Positions 1 through 7,150 are shown, counted from the stretch's first letter. The stretch is 8,084 nt of DNA from DASYAN01 sp036501345 (GCA_036501345.1 DASYAN010000350.1:1-8084); one strand, 5' to 3'. The notes: generated by a model not told the origin, from the letters alone. Numbers and translations are program-made.

Positions 1-17
1 GATAAAAAGGCACTGCC

Positions 18-1169
18 ATGAAAATTGGTATAAATGCACTGTTCTTTCAATCGCGTGCAACCGGTAGTGCACAATATATGATTCACTTGCTCGATGCATT
101 AGCACATATTGATCAGCAAAACGAGTATATTTTGCTAGGACCCAGGCCAGCAGAGCAGATTAGCCAGCACTCATTTCCTTATCAAGTGCATTCAGTGCCA
201 GGTTTTGCTGCCCGTAATGAGAACATTGAAAAGGTCATATGGGAACAACTTACAGCACCAAATGCCGCACATAACGCTGGAGTAGACCTTTACCATGTAC
301 CCTACTTCGCCCCACCATTATTTCCACATACACCAACTATTGCGACCATCCATGATGTTATCCCTATGCGCCTGCCAGCTTACCAGCTCGGAGGCAAAGT
401 CAAAGCATACATGAAGCTTGTGTCTCATGCCGCACACCGGGCCACGATGATTATTACTGTCTCCCAGCATGCCAAACAGGATATGATCGATGTGCTTAAG
501 ATACCACCAGAACATATCCGCGTCATCTATGAGGCCGCAGGTGATGAATATCATCCGATAACGGATCTTGGAACACTGGCAGAGGCACGAGCACGTTATG
601 GCATTGGTGAACGCTATATTTTTTATCTGGGCGGCCTAGACCAACGCAAAAATGTGCCACAACTGATACACGCTTTTGCCCATCTCTATGCCCAGATTGG
701 CGATCCTCACCTGCAATTAGTAATCTCGGGCAATCCCGATAAGCAGCGAGGGCCGCTCTTCCCCGATCCACGTCCCATTGCGGCTGATCTGGGTATGAGC
801 GAGCAAATTATCTTCCGCTTCATTGAGGATGAAGATAAACCTGCCATCTATAGTGGAGCCAGCCTATTTGTCTTTCCATCACTCTATGAAGGCTTTGGTC
901 TCCCTCCACTGGAGGCCATGGGCTGTGGCGCACCAGTTGTCTGCTCTAACCGTACCTCCCTGCCAGAAGTCGTCGGCGATGCAGCAATCAGCATAGACCC
1001 AGAGGATACGCAAGCACTAACTGAAGCTATGCACCAGATCTTGACCAATAGCACACTTCAAGCCGATTTGCGTGCACGTTCATTACGCCAAGCAGCACAA
1101 TTCAGCTGGAGCAAAACCGCTCAGGAAACATTAGCAGTCTATCAAGAGGTATCTAAGAGGAAGAAGTAG
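18..1169 (+). CDS. Glycosyltransferase family 4 (GT-B fold), mannosyltransferase-like
   Basis: A complete 383-residue protein of normal length for GT4 enzymes, which move a sugar from a nucleotide-sugar donor to an acceptor with retention of configuration, usually at the cytoplasmic face of the membrane. The N-terminal acceptor-side Rossmann domain starts MKIGINALFF, has a TGSAQY loop (residues 15-20, usually TGIGRY in this group) and an IHDV segment (111-114). The C-terminal donor-binding domain shows YLGGLDQRKN (203-212, with the Arg-Lys that normally contacts donor phosphate) and the E-x7-E signature at Glu291 and Glu299 inside LYEGFGLPPLEAMGCGAP. No signal peptide or membrane helix is visible, so it is cytosolic or peripheral. 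The start has a modest AAAAGG (5-10) seven bases upstream; the promoter lies outside the window. The family call is firm. The mannosyl-like label and a role in surface polysaccharide or glycolipid synthesis are inferred from overall motif style and the second glycosyltransferase downstream. Confidence 0.93.
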   Translation: MKIGINALFFQSRATGSAQYMIHLLDALAHIDQQNEYILLGPRPAEQISQHSFPYQVHSVPGFAARNENIEKVIWEQLTAPNAAHNAGVDLYHVPYFAPPLFPHTPTIATIHDVIPMRLPAYQLGGKVKAYMKLVSHAAHRATMIITVSQHAKQDMIDVLKIPPEHIRVIYEAAGDEYHPITDLGTLAEARARYGIGERYIFYLGGLDQRKNVPQLIHAFAHLYAQIGDPHLQLVISGNPDKQRGPLFPDPRPIAADLGMSEQIIFRFIEDEDKPAIYSGASLFVFPSLYEGFGLPPLEAMGCGAPVVCSNRTSLPEVVGDAAISIDPEDTQALTEAMHQILTNSTLQADLRARSLRQAAQFSWSKTAQETLAVYQEVSKRKK

Positions 1170-1229
1170 AGACTCGATTTATGACTCTACGCAAGCAATG
1201 TACCAAGGTTGCACAATTACTACTCGATT

Positions 1230-1329
1230 GGCAATTTATTGCCCGAGATATAGGGACCCGATTATGATGTTTGACTTTTTAATCCGGCAATTCATTGCCC
1301 GAGTGTAGGGGGCCCAATTCATTGCGCCC
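1230..1329. repeat. Cluster of three GGCAATTYATTGCC-type palindromic repeats
   Basis: Three related copies lie in the gap between the glycosyltransferases. They are GGCAATTTATTGCC (1230-1243), GGCAATTCATTGCC (1286-1299) and a degenerate CAATTCATTGCGCCC (1315-1329). Copies 1 and 2 are 6-bp inverted repeats around a 2-base centre. The cores start at 1232, 1288 and 1315, so spacings are 56 and 27 bases, close to multiples of 28. Similar flanks follow each copy (CCCGAG, then TAGGG), so the repeated unit is longer than the palindrome. It looks like a REP-like or small non-autonomous intergenic repeat. The rest of the 1170-1403 gap holds no supported gene and no terminator with a T-tract. Confidence 0.6.
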
Positions 1330-1403
1330 ATAGGGTGGGGTGGAGTTTGCTGGCTTAATTTGTCAAAAACCATCATCGCGTCCGTGGGGAGAGGATAGAA
1401 GCT

Positions 1404-2537
1404 ATGCGCGTGTTGATGATCTCAAAAGCTCTAGTAGCAGGCACTTCACAACGTAAACTAGAAGAAATCGCCAAATGCTCAGGAGTTGAACTGACTCTGG
1501 TTACCCCACCTTACTGGCAGAGCGACGATGGTAGCAAGCAGGTACTCGAACAGCTCTATACGAGCGGGTATCGTATGATCGTCACCCCAATAAAACTAAA
1601 CGGCAATTTTCATCTGCATTACTATCCACAATTGGGTCAGATTATGCGTGAAGTGCAACCAGAGATCGTTCACATTGATGAGGAACCATACAATCTGGCA
1701 ACCTTCCAAGCTATGCGGCTTACCAAGGTTCACAAGGCACGAGCCCTATTCTTTACCTGGCAGAATCTGTATCGCAACTATCCCCTACCTTTCCGTCAGT
1801 TTGAACGCTATAATTACCAGTATGCAGCCACAGCCTTAGCAGGAAATCGGGATGCCGCAGATGTCTTACACCAAAAAGGCTATCAGGGATCCATCCATAT
1901 CCTGCCTCAATTTGGTTTTGATACAGACATCTACAAGCGCAGTCTACCACTGCTCTCCCGCAAACCTGGAGATCCTTTTACCATTGGCTTCATCGGTCGC
2001 CTCAAAGAGGAAAAAGGGCTCCCACTGATCATCGAAGCACTGACCCATTTACCTGCTAACTGCCGCGCCATCTTTGTCGGACATGGCCCAATGAAAAGTG
2101 CCTTGGAAGAGCAAGCTGCACAACTCAATGTTGCAGACCGTGTGCTCATCAAACCTAGTGTTCCCACTAGCGAGGTCCCCAGAGAGATAGAGCAATGGGA
2201 TGCTCACGTCCTGCCCTCCATTACACGCTCAAACTGGATCGAGCAATTCGGTCGCACACTCGCAGAAGCTATGTCGTGTGAGGTCCCAGTGATTGGTTCT
2301 AGCAGTGGAGAAATTCCCCATGTCATCGAAGATGCTGGTCTTGTCTTCAAAGAGGGCGATGCTAGAGAGCTAAGCGAGTGTATACGTAAATTAATGGATG
2401 ATCCAGCTCTCTATCAGGACCTAGCACGGCGAGGACGCCAGCGTGTGCTCGACAACTATACCCAGGAACGCATTGCTCAGAAGACCTACGAGATTTACCA
2501 AGAAGTACTGACTAAGCCAGTTGCGCTCCAAGGATGA
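1404..2537 (+). CDS. Glycosyltransferase family 4 (GT-B fold), second enzyme
   Basis: A complete 377-residue protein. The N-terminal half is a Rossmann-like acceptor domain (MRVLMISKAL; IVHIDEEPYNLA at 88-99 is a typical GT-B interdomain patch). The C-terminal half has IGFIGRLKEEKG (194-205), where the Arg and Lys normally hold the nucleotide-sugar phosphates, then FVGHGP (224-229) and the E-x7-E pair Glu280/Glu288 in EQFGRTLAEAMSCEVPVIG. No signal peptide or membrane segment is seen. The start is supported by a purine-rich GGGGAGAGGA (1387-1394 region) about nine bases upstream. It differs clearly from the first glycosyltransferase in both halves, so this is not a recent tandem duplication; the pair probably adds different sugars to one product. 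The 234-bp gap with repeats means co-transcription is uncertain. Family confidence is high; donor and acceptor are unknown. Confidence 0.92.
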   Translation: MRVLMISKALVAGTSQRKLEEIAKCSGVELTLVTPPYWQSDDGSKQVLEQLYTSGYRMIVTPIKLNGNFHLHYYPQLGQIMREVQPEIVHIDEEPYNLATFQAMRLTKVHKARALFFTWQNLYRNYPLPFRQFERYNYQYAATALAGNRDAADVLHQKGYQGSIHILPQFGFDTDIYKRSLPLLSRKPGDPFTIGFIGRLKEEKGLPLIIEALTHLPANCRAIFVGHGPMKSALEEQAAQLNVADRVLIKPSVPTSEVPREIEQWDAHVLPSITRSNWIEQFGRTLAEAMSCEVPVIGSSSGEIPHVIEDAGLVFKEGDARELSECIRKLMDDPALYQDLARRGRQRVLDNYTQERIAQKTYEIYQEVLTKPVALQG

Positions 2538-2556
2538 GCATAATGACTCTCTTTGC

Positions 2557-2591
2557 GGTATACTATACGACTAGAGATAGCAATGTATACC
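2557..2591. repeat. Inverted repeat GGTATAC / GTATACC
   Basis: A perfect 7-bp inverted repeat (2557-2563 and 2585-2591) separated by 21 bases, just after the second glycosyltransferase and upstream of the peptidase gene. No T-tract follows, so it is not an intrinsic terminator. The half-site spacing of 28 bases centre to centre could suit a dimeric regulator, but it may be chance in an AT-rich spacer. Confidence 0.3.
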
Positions 2592-2639
2592 ATGCTGTAC
2601 CTATTTATTATTTGCAGAGCTTGGAACAGACATATCTCT

Positions 2640-2664
2640 AGGAAGACTCATTTAACTACTTCCT
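2640..2664 (+). repeat. Small inverted repeat AGGAAG / CTTCCT
   Basis: A perfect 6-bp inverted repeat with a 13-base loop, about 60 bases upstream of the peptidase start. No T-run follows. It could form a weak hairpin in the peptidase leader. I see no convincing -35/-10 pair in the 2538-2721 gap. Confidence 0.25.
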
Positions 2665-2704
2665 GAAGAACAGCGCTCGAAGCTCAACTATAAAGCAAAG
2701 TGAC

Positions 2705-2710
2705 AGGAGG
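2705..2710 (+). promoter_or_regulatory. Shine-Dalgarno AGGAGG deciding a GTG start
   Basis: A full-consensus AGGAGG lies 11 bases before GTG at 2722. It supports the GTG as the true start of the peptidase, since no in-frame ATG nearby has a comparable site. It also implies strong translation initiation. Confidence 0.75.
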
Positions 2711-2721
2711 AATTTATAACC

Positions 2722-4566
2722 GTGTCATCACCTATAGAGCTTATTCCACGCACAGTCTTATTTGGCAATCCCGTTAAAGCCAGCCCAAGAATCTCACCAG
2801 ATGGTAAGCACTTGGCTTATCTGGCGCCTGTTAATAACGTCCTCAATGTATGGGTCGGCGAGGTTGGCAGAGACAATGCTCAGCCCATTACCAACGATAT
2901 TGACAGAGGCGTTCGTTTCTATTTCTGGGCTGCAGACAATCAGCACATTCTCTACATCCAGGATGTTGGAGGTAACGAGAACTGGCGCCTGTACGCCACC
3001 AATCTAGAGACAAAAGAGACACGCGATCTGACTCCATTTGAAAATGTGCAGGTTCGCATCATTGAGCAGGACAAACATTTCCCCAACGAACTGCTGATTG
3101 GTATGAATAAGGACAATCCACAAGCCCACGATGTCTACCATCTCGACCTAACTACAGGTGAACTCACCCTGGTAGCCAAAAATCCGGGCAATATCGTAGG
3201 ATGGGTCGTTGATGCACAATTTAAAGTCCGTGGAGCAGATGCTAGCCTGCCAGATGGGAGTTTAGAACTATTAGTACGAGATACCCAGGAAAGGGATTGG
3301 CAGAAGATTATCACTTGGGATGCCGATGATGCTCTTTCCAGTGGAGCGGTCGGCTTTACACTTGACGGCCAATCCATCTATTTACGCGACTCTCGCGGTG
3401 CAAACACAGGTCGTCTCATCAGGCTCAACCTCGCTACCAACGATTTTGGGGTGATTGCCGAAGATCCTGATTACGACATCAGCAATACACTGATCCACCC
3501 AGATACTCACGAAGTGCAAGCCATTGCCTTTAACAGAGACCGTGTGGAGTGGGTGGTACTAGATAGGTCAATCGAACAGGACTTCCAGCGCATCCGCGCC
3601 ATTCACCGAGGCGACTTCTCTATCGTTAGTCGCGATGAAGCAGATAAGACCTGGATTCTTGCTTTCACAGCAGATAATGGCCCCGTTTCGTTCTACGCTT
3701 ACAATCGAGAAAATCAAACAGTAACTTTTCTTTTTGAAAACCAGCCCGAACTGAGCAAATACACCCTAGCAGAGACCAAACCCATCTCATTCACGGCCCG
3801 CGATGGCCTGATAGTTCACGGTTATCTCACCTTGCCTGTAGAAGGGCCACAAACGAAGCTGCCCCTCATCCTCAATGTTCACGGCGGCCCATGGTCCCGT
3901 GACAGCTGGGGCTATAATCCACTGGCACAGTGGTTTGCCAATCGTGGCTATGCCTGCTTGCAAATCAACTTTCGTGGTTCAACAGGTTATGGCAAGAACT
4001 TCTTGAATGCTGGCAACCGCGAGTGGGGACGTAATATGCATAACGATCTGGTTGATGGCGTTCATTGGGCTATTGAGCAGGGCCTTGCGAATCCACAAAA
4101 GGTAGCCATTTCTGGTGGTTCATATGGAGGCTACGCGGCACTGGTAGGAGCAACTTTCACACCTGATCTCTTTCGCTGTGCAGTTGATATCGTCGGTCCC
4201 AGTAATCTGCTAACATTAACTCGCTCTTTCCCGCCTTACTGGGCTCCCTTCATGGGCACCTGGTACAAACGTGTCGGCAATCCAGATACTGAAGAAGAGT
4301 TTTTGAAGTCACGTTCACCACTTTTCAAAGTTGACCAGATCAAAATCCCCCTGCTTATTGCGCAAGGAGCCAATGATCCACGTGTCAAGCAGGCAGAATC
4401 GGAACAAATTGTTGCGGCGATGAAAAGTAAAGGGATCGACTACGAATATATGCTCTTCCCTGACGAAGGACATGGTTTTGCCAAACCAGAAAATCGCCTT
4501 AAGTTTTACGCTGCCGCCGAAAAGTTCCTCGCCCGACATCTTGGTGGCCGCTACGAAGAAGCATAG
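2722..4566 (+). CDS. S9 family prolyl-oligopeptidase-type serine peptidase (acylaminoacyl-peptidase/DPP-like)
   Basis: A complete 614-residue protein initiated at GTG behind AGGAGG. Residues about 20-350 have the WD/TolB-like beta-propeller repeats of S9 peptidases (SPRISPDGKHLAYL at 21-34, later DGQSIYLRD), which restrict access to short peptides. Residues about 355-610 form the alpha/beta-hydrolase domain. It has oxyanion-region HGGP (387-390), FRGSTGYG (417-424), nucleophile elbow GGSYGG with Ser467, Asp552 in GANDPRV, and His584 in DEGHGF. The triad is complete, so it should be active. There is no signal peptide, so it is cytosolic; the usual role is cleavage of small oligopeptides or N-acyl amino acids. 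An esterase of the same fold cannot be fully excluded, but the propeller favours a peptidase, probably subfamily S9C. The stop lies eight bases before the next gene, suggesting one transcript. Confidence 0.93.
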   Translation: MSSPIELIPRTVLFGNPVKASPRISPDGKHLAYLAPVNNVLNVWVGEVGRDNAQPITNDIDRGVRFYFWAADNQHILYIQDVGGNENWRLYATNLETKETRDLTPFENVQVRIIEQDKHFPNELLIGMNKDNPQAHDVYHLDLTTGELTLVAKNPGNIVGWVVDAQFKVRGADASLPDGSLELLVRDTQERDWQKIITWDADDALSSGAVGFTLDGQSIYLRDSRGANTGRLIRLNLATNDFGVIAEDPDYDISNTLIHPDTHEVQAIAFNRDRVEWVVLDRSIEQDFQRIRAIHRGDFSIVSRDEADKTWILAFTADNGPVSFYAYNRENQTVTFLFENQPELSKYTLAETKPISFTARDGLIVHGYLTLPVEGPQTKLPLILNVHGGPWSRDSWGYNPLAQWFANRGYACLQINFRGSTGYGKNFLNAGNREWGRNMHNDLVDGVHWAIEQGLANPQKVAISGGSYGGYAALVGATFTPDLFRCAVDIVGPSNLLTLTRSFPPYWAPFMGTWYKRVGNPDTEEEFLKSRSPLFKVDQIKIPLLIAQGANDPRVKQAESEQIVAAMKSKGIDYEYMLFPDEGHGFAKPENRLKFYAAAEKFLARHLGGRYEEA

Positions 4567-4574
4567 GACAACCG

Positions 4575-5525
4575 ATGAACGATGATCCCATGATGGTATT
4601 TGCAGGTAGTGGTAGTCCAAAACTGACCGAGCGCATCTGTAAGTATCTAGATATTCCACAGGGCCAGAATGAGACGCTACGTTTTTCAGATGGGAATACC
4701 TTTGTTCGTATTCTAGAAAACGTGCGTGGTCGTCGCGTTTACATTGTGCAAACAACCGTCTTTCCCTCCAATGACAATTTTATGGAACTGCTCTTCTGGA
4801 TTGATGCTTTCAAACGTGCAGGAGCAGATTCCGTTACTGTTGTCATCCCTTACTTCAGTTATGGCAAGGGGGACAAAAAGGATGAGCCACGTGTCTCTAT
4901 TCGTGGACGTGTCTGCGCTGATGCATTAGAAATTGCCGGAGCAGACCGCATTGTCACCATGGACCTGCACGCGCCACAAATCCAGGGCTTCTTCCATAGG
5001 CCGGTTGATAATCTGTATGCCTTACCAACGCTTAGTGACCGCATCAAAGCTATGAACCTACGGGATATCGTTCTCGTTTCGCCCGATGTAGGCTTTGCCA
5101 AACAGGCCCGGCGCTATGCAGCAAACCTTGGAGTGCCCATTGCTATCGCCTATAAAGAGCGCACTAATCACGATGAAAAGGCAACTATTATGCAAATCAT
5201 CGGCGATGTAAAGGGAAAAACCGCAGTCATCGTCGACGATTTCGTCACCTCCGGAGGAACGCTGGCTGGTGTCTCGACCAAATTAATCGAGGGAGGAGCA
5301 ACCAAAGTCTATGCAGCCGTTACCCACGGTGTTCTGACAGAAGGTGCTATTGAACGTCTTGAAAAGAGCCCCATCAAACGTCTCCTGATCACCGACACCG
5401 TTGAGAATCAACCAGTACAATTTACAGCCAAGATCGAAGTGGTCTCTGTCGCACCAATTTTTGGTGAAGCGATCAAACGAATTCACAATCGTGAGAGTAT
5501 CAGTGAGATGTTTCAAGATATATAA
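4575..5525 (+). CDS. prs: Ribose-phosphate pyrophosphokinase (PRPP synthetase), divergent active site
   Basis: A complete 316-residue protein, the normal Prs length. The family reaction is ribose-5-phosphate + ATP to PRPP + AMP, which feeds purine, pyrimidine, NAD, His and Trp synthesis. Landmarks are FSDGN (37-41), SNDN (65-68), the ATP-site segment YGKGDKKDEPR (96-106), catalytic-site DLHAPQIQGFF (130-140, His132), the flexible-loop Lys194/Arg196 (KER) and the ribose-phosphate/PPi loop DDFVTSGGTL (221-230). Two places depart from the common class I pattern. ARQDRKDRPR becomes GKGDKKDEPR, and the third acidic residue of DDxxDTxGT is Thr225. I recall this as a recognised variant Prs lineage in Actinobacteria/Chloroflexi, so it is probably functional. 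The start is ambiguous: ATG 4575 has AGGA (4565-4568) overlapping the peptidase stop, while Met6/Met7 would give the conventional short N-terminus. It is likely co-transcribed with the peptidase. Confidence 0.92.
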   Translation: MNDDPMMVFAGSGSPKLTERICKYLDIPQGQNETLRFSDGNTFVRILENVRGRRVYIVQTTVFPSNDNFMELLFWIDAFKRAGADSVTVVIPYFSYGKGDKKDEPRVSIRGRVCADALEIAGADRIVTMDLHAPQIQGFFHRPVDNLYALPTLSDRIKAMNLRDIVLVSPDVGFAKQARRYAANLGVPIAIAYKERTNHDEKATIMQIIGDVKGKTAVIVDDFVTSGGTLAGVSTKLIEGGATKVYAAVTHGVLTEGAIERLEKSPIKRLLITDTVENQPVQFTAKIEVVSVAPIFGEAIKRIHNRESISEMFQDI

Positions 5526-5535
5526 AATATTTAAG

Positions 5536-5553
5536 GCTATTTGCTTAAATAGC
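5536..5553 (+). terminator. Weak hairpin after prs (GCTATTT / AAATAGC)
   Basis: A perfect 7-bp stem with loop GCTT, starting 10 bases after the prs stop. It is AU-rich and no T-tract follows on the + strand, so it is a poor intrinsic terminator. It may instead mark the mRNA 3' end or slow exonuclease decay. Confidence 0.3.
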
Positions 5554-5700
5554 GTAACATATACCATGTGAAAACGTGGCTTCGCAGTTATTCCCATCCC
5601 AAGTAGTACACCATAGCCATCACGTGAGAATTTCCACGTTGCTCCGTTCTTATCAACAAGAGGGTAGGTTGGAGGTAGCTAGGCAACAGGATATAGTACC

Positions 5701-5729
5701 ATGACACAACTGCACAGATGGTGTATAAT
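5701..5729 (+). promoter_or_regulatory. Strong sigma70-type promoter for the kinase gene
   Basis: The -35 box ATGACA (5701-5706, five of six to TTGACA) is separated by an ideal 17 bp from a perfect -10 box TATAAT (5724-5729). Transcription would start near 5736, pointing towards the kinase. It is the best promoter match in the window. Confidence 0.7.
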
Positions 5730-5731
5730 GT

Positions 5732-5762
5732 AGCCGCTAATAGTAAGCTACTATTAGCGGCT
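5732..5762. promoter_or_regulatory. Perfect 14-bp palindrome over the predicted transcription start (operator or leader hairpin)
   Basis: Left arm AGCCGCTAATAGTA (5732-5745), loop AGC, right arm TACTATTAGCGGCT (5749-5762), with no mismatch. The stem can extend by a T-G wobble and a G-C pair (5730-5731 with 5763-5764). It starts two bases after the -10 box, so the expected start point falls inside the left arm. That position fits a repressor operator, or a 5'-terminal stem-loop protecting the mRNA. No T-tract follows, so it is not a classical terminator. Confidence 0.6.
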
Positions 5763-5780
5763 GCCTCGCCCAGCTAGGGC

Positions 5781-5805
5781 CACACACGGGCGATCCCGTG
5801 TTGTG
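5781..5805 (+). promoter_or_regulatory. Second leader hairpin (ACACGGG-CGAT-CCCGTGT)
   Basis: A GC-rich 7-bp perfect stem (5784-5790 with 5795-5801) closing a CGAT loop, extended by three more pairs after a one-base bulge at 5802. CACACG (5783-5788) in its left arm is also complementary to CGTGTG (5880-5885) nearer the kinase start, so an alternative fold is possible. No T-tract follows. Confidence 0.45.
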
Positions 5806-5908
5806 TGCGGACGTTCTCACCGCAATGAAGATGTTTGAATACATTTAAGAAAGCAGGGACGGCATTCTCCCTAGGCCAACGTGTGGGGGTTTCCTGTCGA
5901 TTCTAATT

Positions 5909-7138
5909 ATGAACGGTGATATGATAGGCCACGTTATCAAAGGCCGCTATAAGCTTGTTGACGAACGTGGGCGGGGTAGTTTTGCCACCGTCTATATAGC
6001 ACGCGATCTCGAAGATAATCGTATTTATGCAGTGAAAGTGATGCATCTTGAACTTTCGGGTGATGGCGAACTGCTAGCTCGTTTCCAGCGAGAGGCGCAT
6101 ATTCTCTTGAACCTCAGCGATCCACACATTGTGCGGATCTTTGACTATGGAAACGATAACAATATGCATTATATTATGATGGACTATATCGATGGACAGA
6201 GCTTGAAATACTATATGATCAACCAGAGTCCACTAGAACCGCTACGCACACTCAACTATGCACGTCAAATTACTGAAGGATTAGACGCCGCACACAAGCA
6301 GGGTGTAGTACATAGAGATATTAAACCGCAAAATATCCTCATTAATAGCAAGGACATGGTCAAGATCACCGACTTTGGTCTTGCACGAAGCCGGGAAACT
6401 GTTACACTGACACAATCTAATGTATTTATGGGCACTGCCTACTATATTTCGCCCGAACAAGCGGAAAGTGGGCGTTCAGCCGACACTCGCTCTGATCTAT
6501 ACTCGGTCGCCGCCGTCTTGTTTGAAATGCTTACTGGTCGTCCTCCCTATGAAGGTGAAACGGCTGTGGACATTGTCATTAAGCACATGAATGACAAGAT
6601 ACCATCGATCTGTCGCCTGCGACCTAGTCTGCCAATGGAAATGGATACTTTCATGCAAAAGGCACTCGCCAAGTCTCCTGCCGATCGCTTCGCAACTCCG
6701 AGGGAGTTTATTACAGCCCTTGAACAAGTCCAAGAGCGTATCCAGGCTATGCCGCCAGCCGTCATACAACCTGGGACAGACAACGACAAAAAACCTGGGC
6801 ATCTCGGTCCTACGAAACCATCTGCTCCCGTCAAGGAAGCACGCATTATCATCCTTGCCAGTGGGCTAACCTTTCCCTTAAAGGGTGATATGATGGTCGT
6901 TGGCCGTAAAGATCCCACTCTGGGCATCTACCCAGAGATTCCCTTGACAGACAAAACGGTTGGACGTCGGCACGCGTATCTGCGCCATCAGCAAGGGAAG
7001 TATACCGTTGAGGACCTCAATGCTCTCAATAAAACGCGTTTAAATGGTGTCACGTTGACACCACACGAGGAATGCACACTCAAGGATGGTGATGTAATCC
7101 GTTTTGGAAGTGTTGAGGCACGTTTCGAATTGCGATAA
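5909..7138 (+). CDS. Soluble Hanks-type Ser/Thr protein kinase with C-terminal FHA domain
   Basis: A complete 409-residue protein. The kinase domain (about 14-275) has P-loop GRGSFATV (21-28), Lys43 in AVKV, Glu62 on helix C, HRDIKPQN (135-142, catalytic Asp137), DFG (155-157) and GTAYYISPEQ (175-184). It is an RD kinase whose activation segment carries Thr164, Thr166 and Thr168; the VTLT pattern resembles the VTQT autophosphorylation site of mycobacterial PknB. A Pro-rich linker (281-310) leads to an FHA domain (about 311-409) with GR at 332-333, VGRRHA (351-356), a short NKTRLNG stretch and DGDVIRFG. No membrane helix or extracellular sensor exists, unlike PknB, so it is cytosolic. The FHA phosphothreonine-binding Ser (usual SRRH) is Gly352. 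ATG 5909 lacks a clear Shine-Dalgarno; Met5 (5921) is an alternative. A strong promoter and a long leader precede it. Confidence 0.95.
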   Translation: MNGDMIGHVIKGRYKLVDERGRGSFATVYIARDLEDNRIYAVKVMHLELSGDGELLARFQREAHILLNLSDPHIVRIFDYGNDNNMHYIMMDYIDGQSLKYYMINQSPLEPLRTLNYARQITEGLDAAHKQGVVHRDIKPQNILINSKDMVKITDFGLARSRETVTLTQSNVFMGTAYYISPEQAESGRSADTRSDLYSVAAVLFEMLTGRPPYEGETAVDIVIKHMNDKIPSICRLRPSLPMEMDTFMQKALAKSPADRFATPREFITALEQVQERIQAMPPAVIQPGTDNDKKPGHLGPTKPSAPVKEARIIILASGLTFPLKGDMMVVGRKDPTLGIYPEIPLTDKTVGRRHAYLRHQQGKYTVEDLNALNKTRLNGVTLTPHEECTLKDGDVIRFGSVEARFELR

Positions 7139-7150
7139 TTGTCTGTAGTT

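Larger units (their letters stand above)
5526..5908. other. 383-bp intergenic region: prs 3' end, kinase promoter and structured leader
   Basis: No supported gene lies here. From left to right it holds a small hairpin directly after prs, about 145 bases with no clear signal apart from a CACGTG palindrome near 5621, a near-consensus promoter, a perfect 14-bp palindrome, a second hairpin, and about 100 bases of leader up to the kinase ATG. From the predicted start point near 5736 the kinase leader would be about 170 bases, long for a gene without other control. Confidence 0.7.

Noticed and set aside
1180..1269. Short + strand open frame of about 28 codons in the gap between the glycosyltransferases
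   Set aside because: It has no ribosome-binding site, overlaps the palindromic repeat, and has no recognisable feature.
18..2537. The two glycosyltransferases as a recent tandem duplication
   Set aside because: They share only the GT4 fold and signature motifs; the N-terminal domains and most of the C-terminal domains differ.
4315..4755. Reverse-strand open frame across the peptidase-prs junction
   Set aside because: It lies antisense to two clearly conserved genes and its translation has no recognisable domain.
5615..5640. CACGTG and the CCACGTT/AACGTGG inverted segments as a regulatory site
   Set aside because: They are short, widely spaced and away from the promoter; such matches are expected by chance in 383 bases.
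5732..5762. Intrinsic terminator reading of the 14-bp palindrome
   Set aside because: No T-tract follows on either strand and it sits immediately after a -10 box, so an operator or leader-hairpin role fits better.
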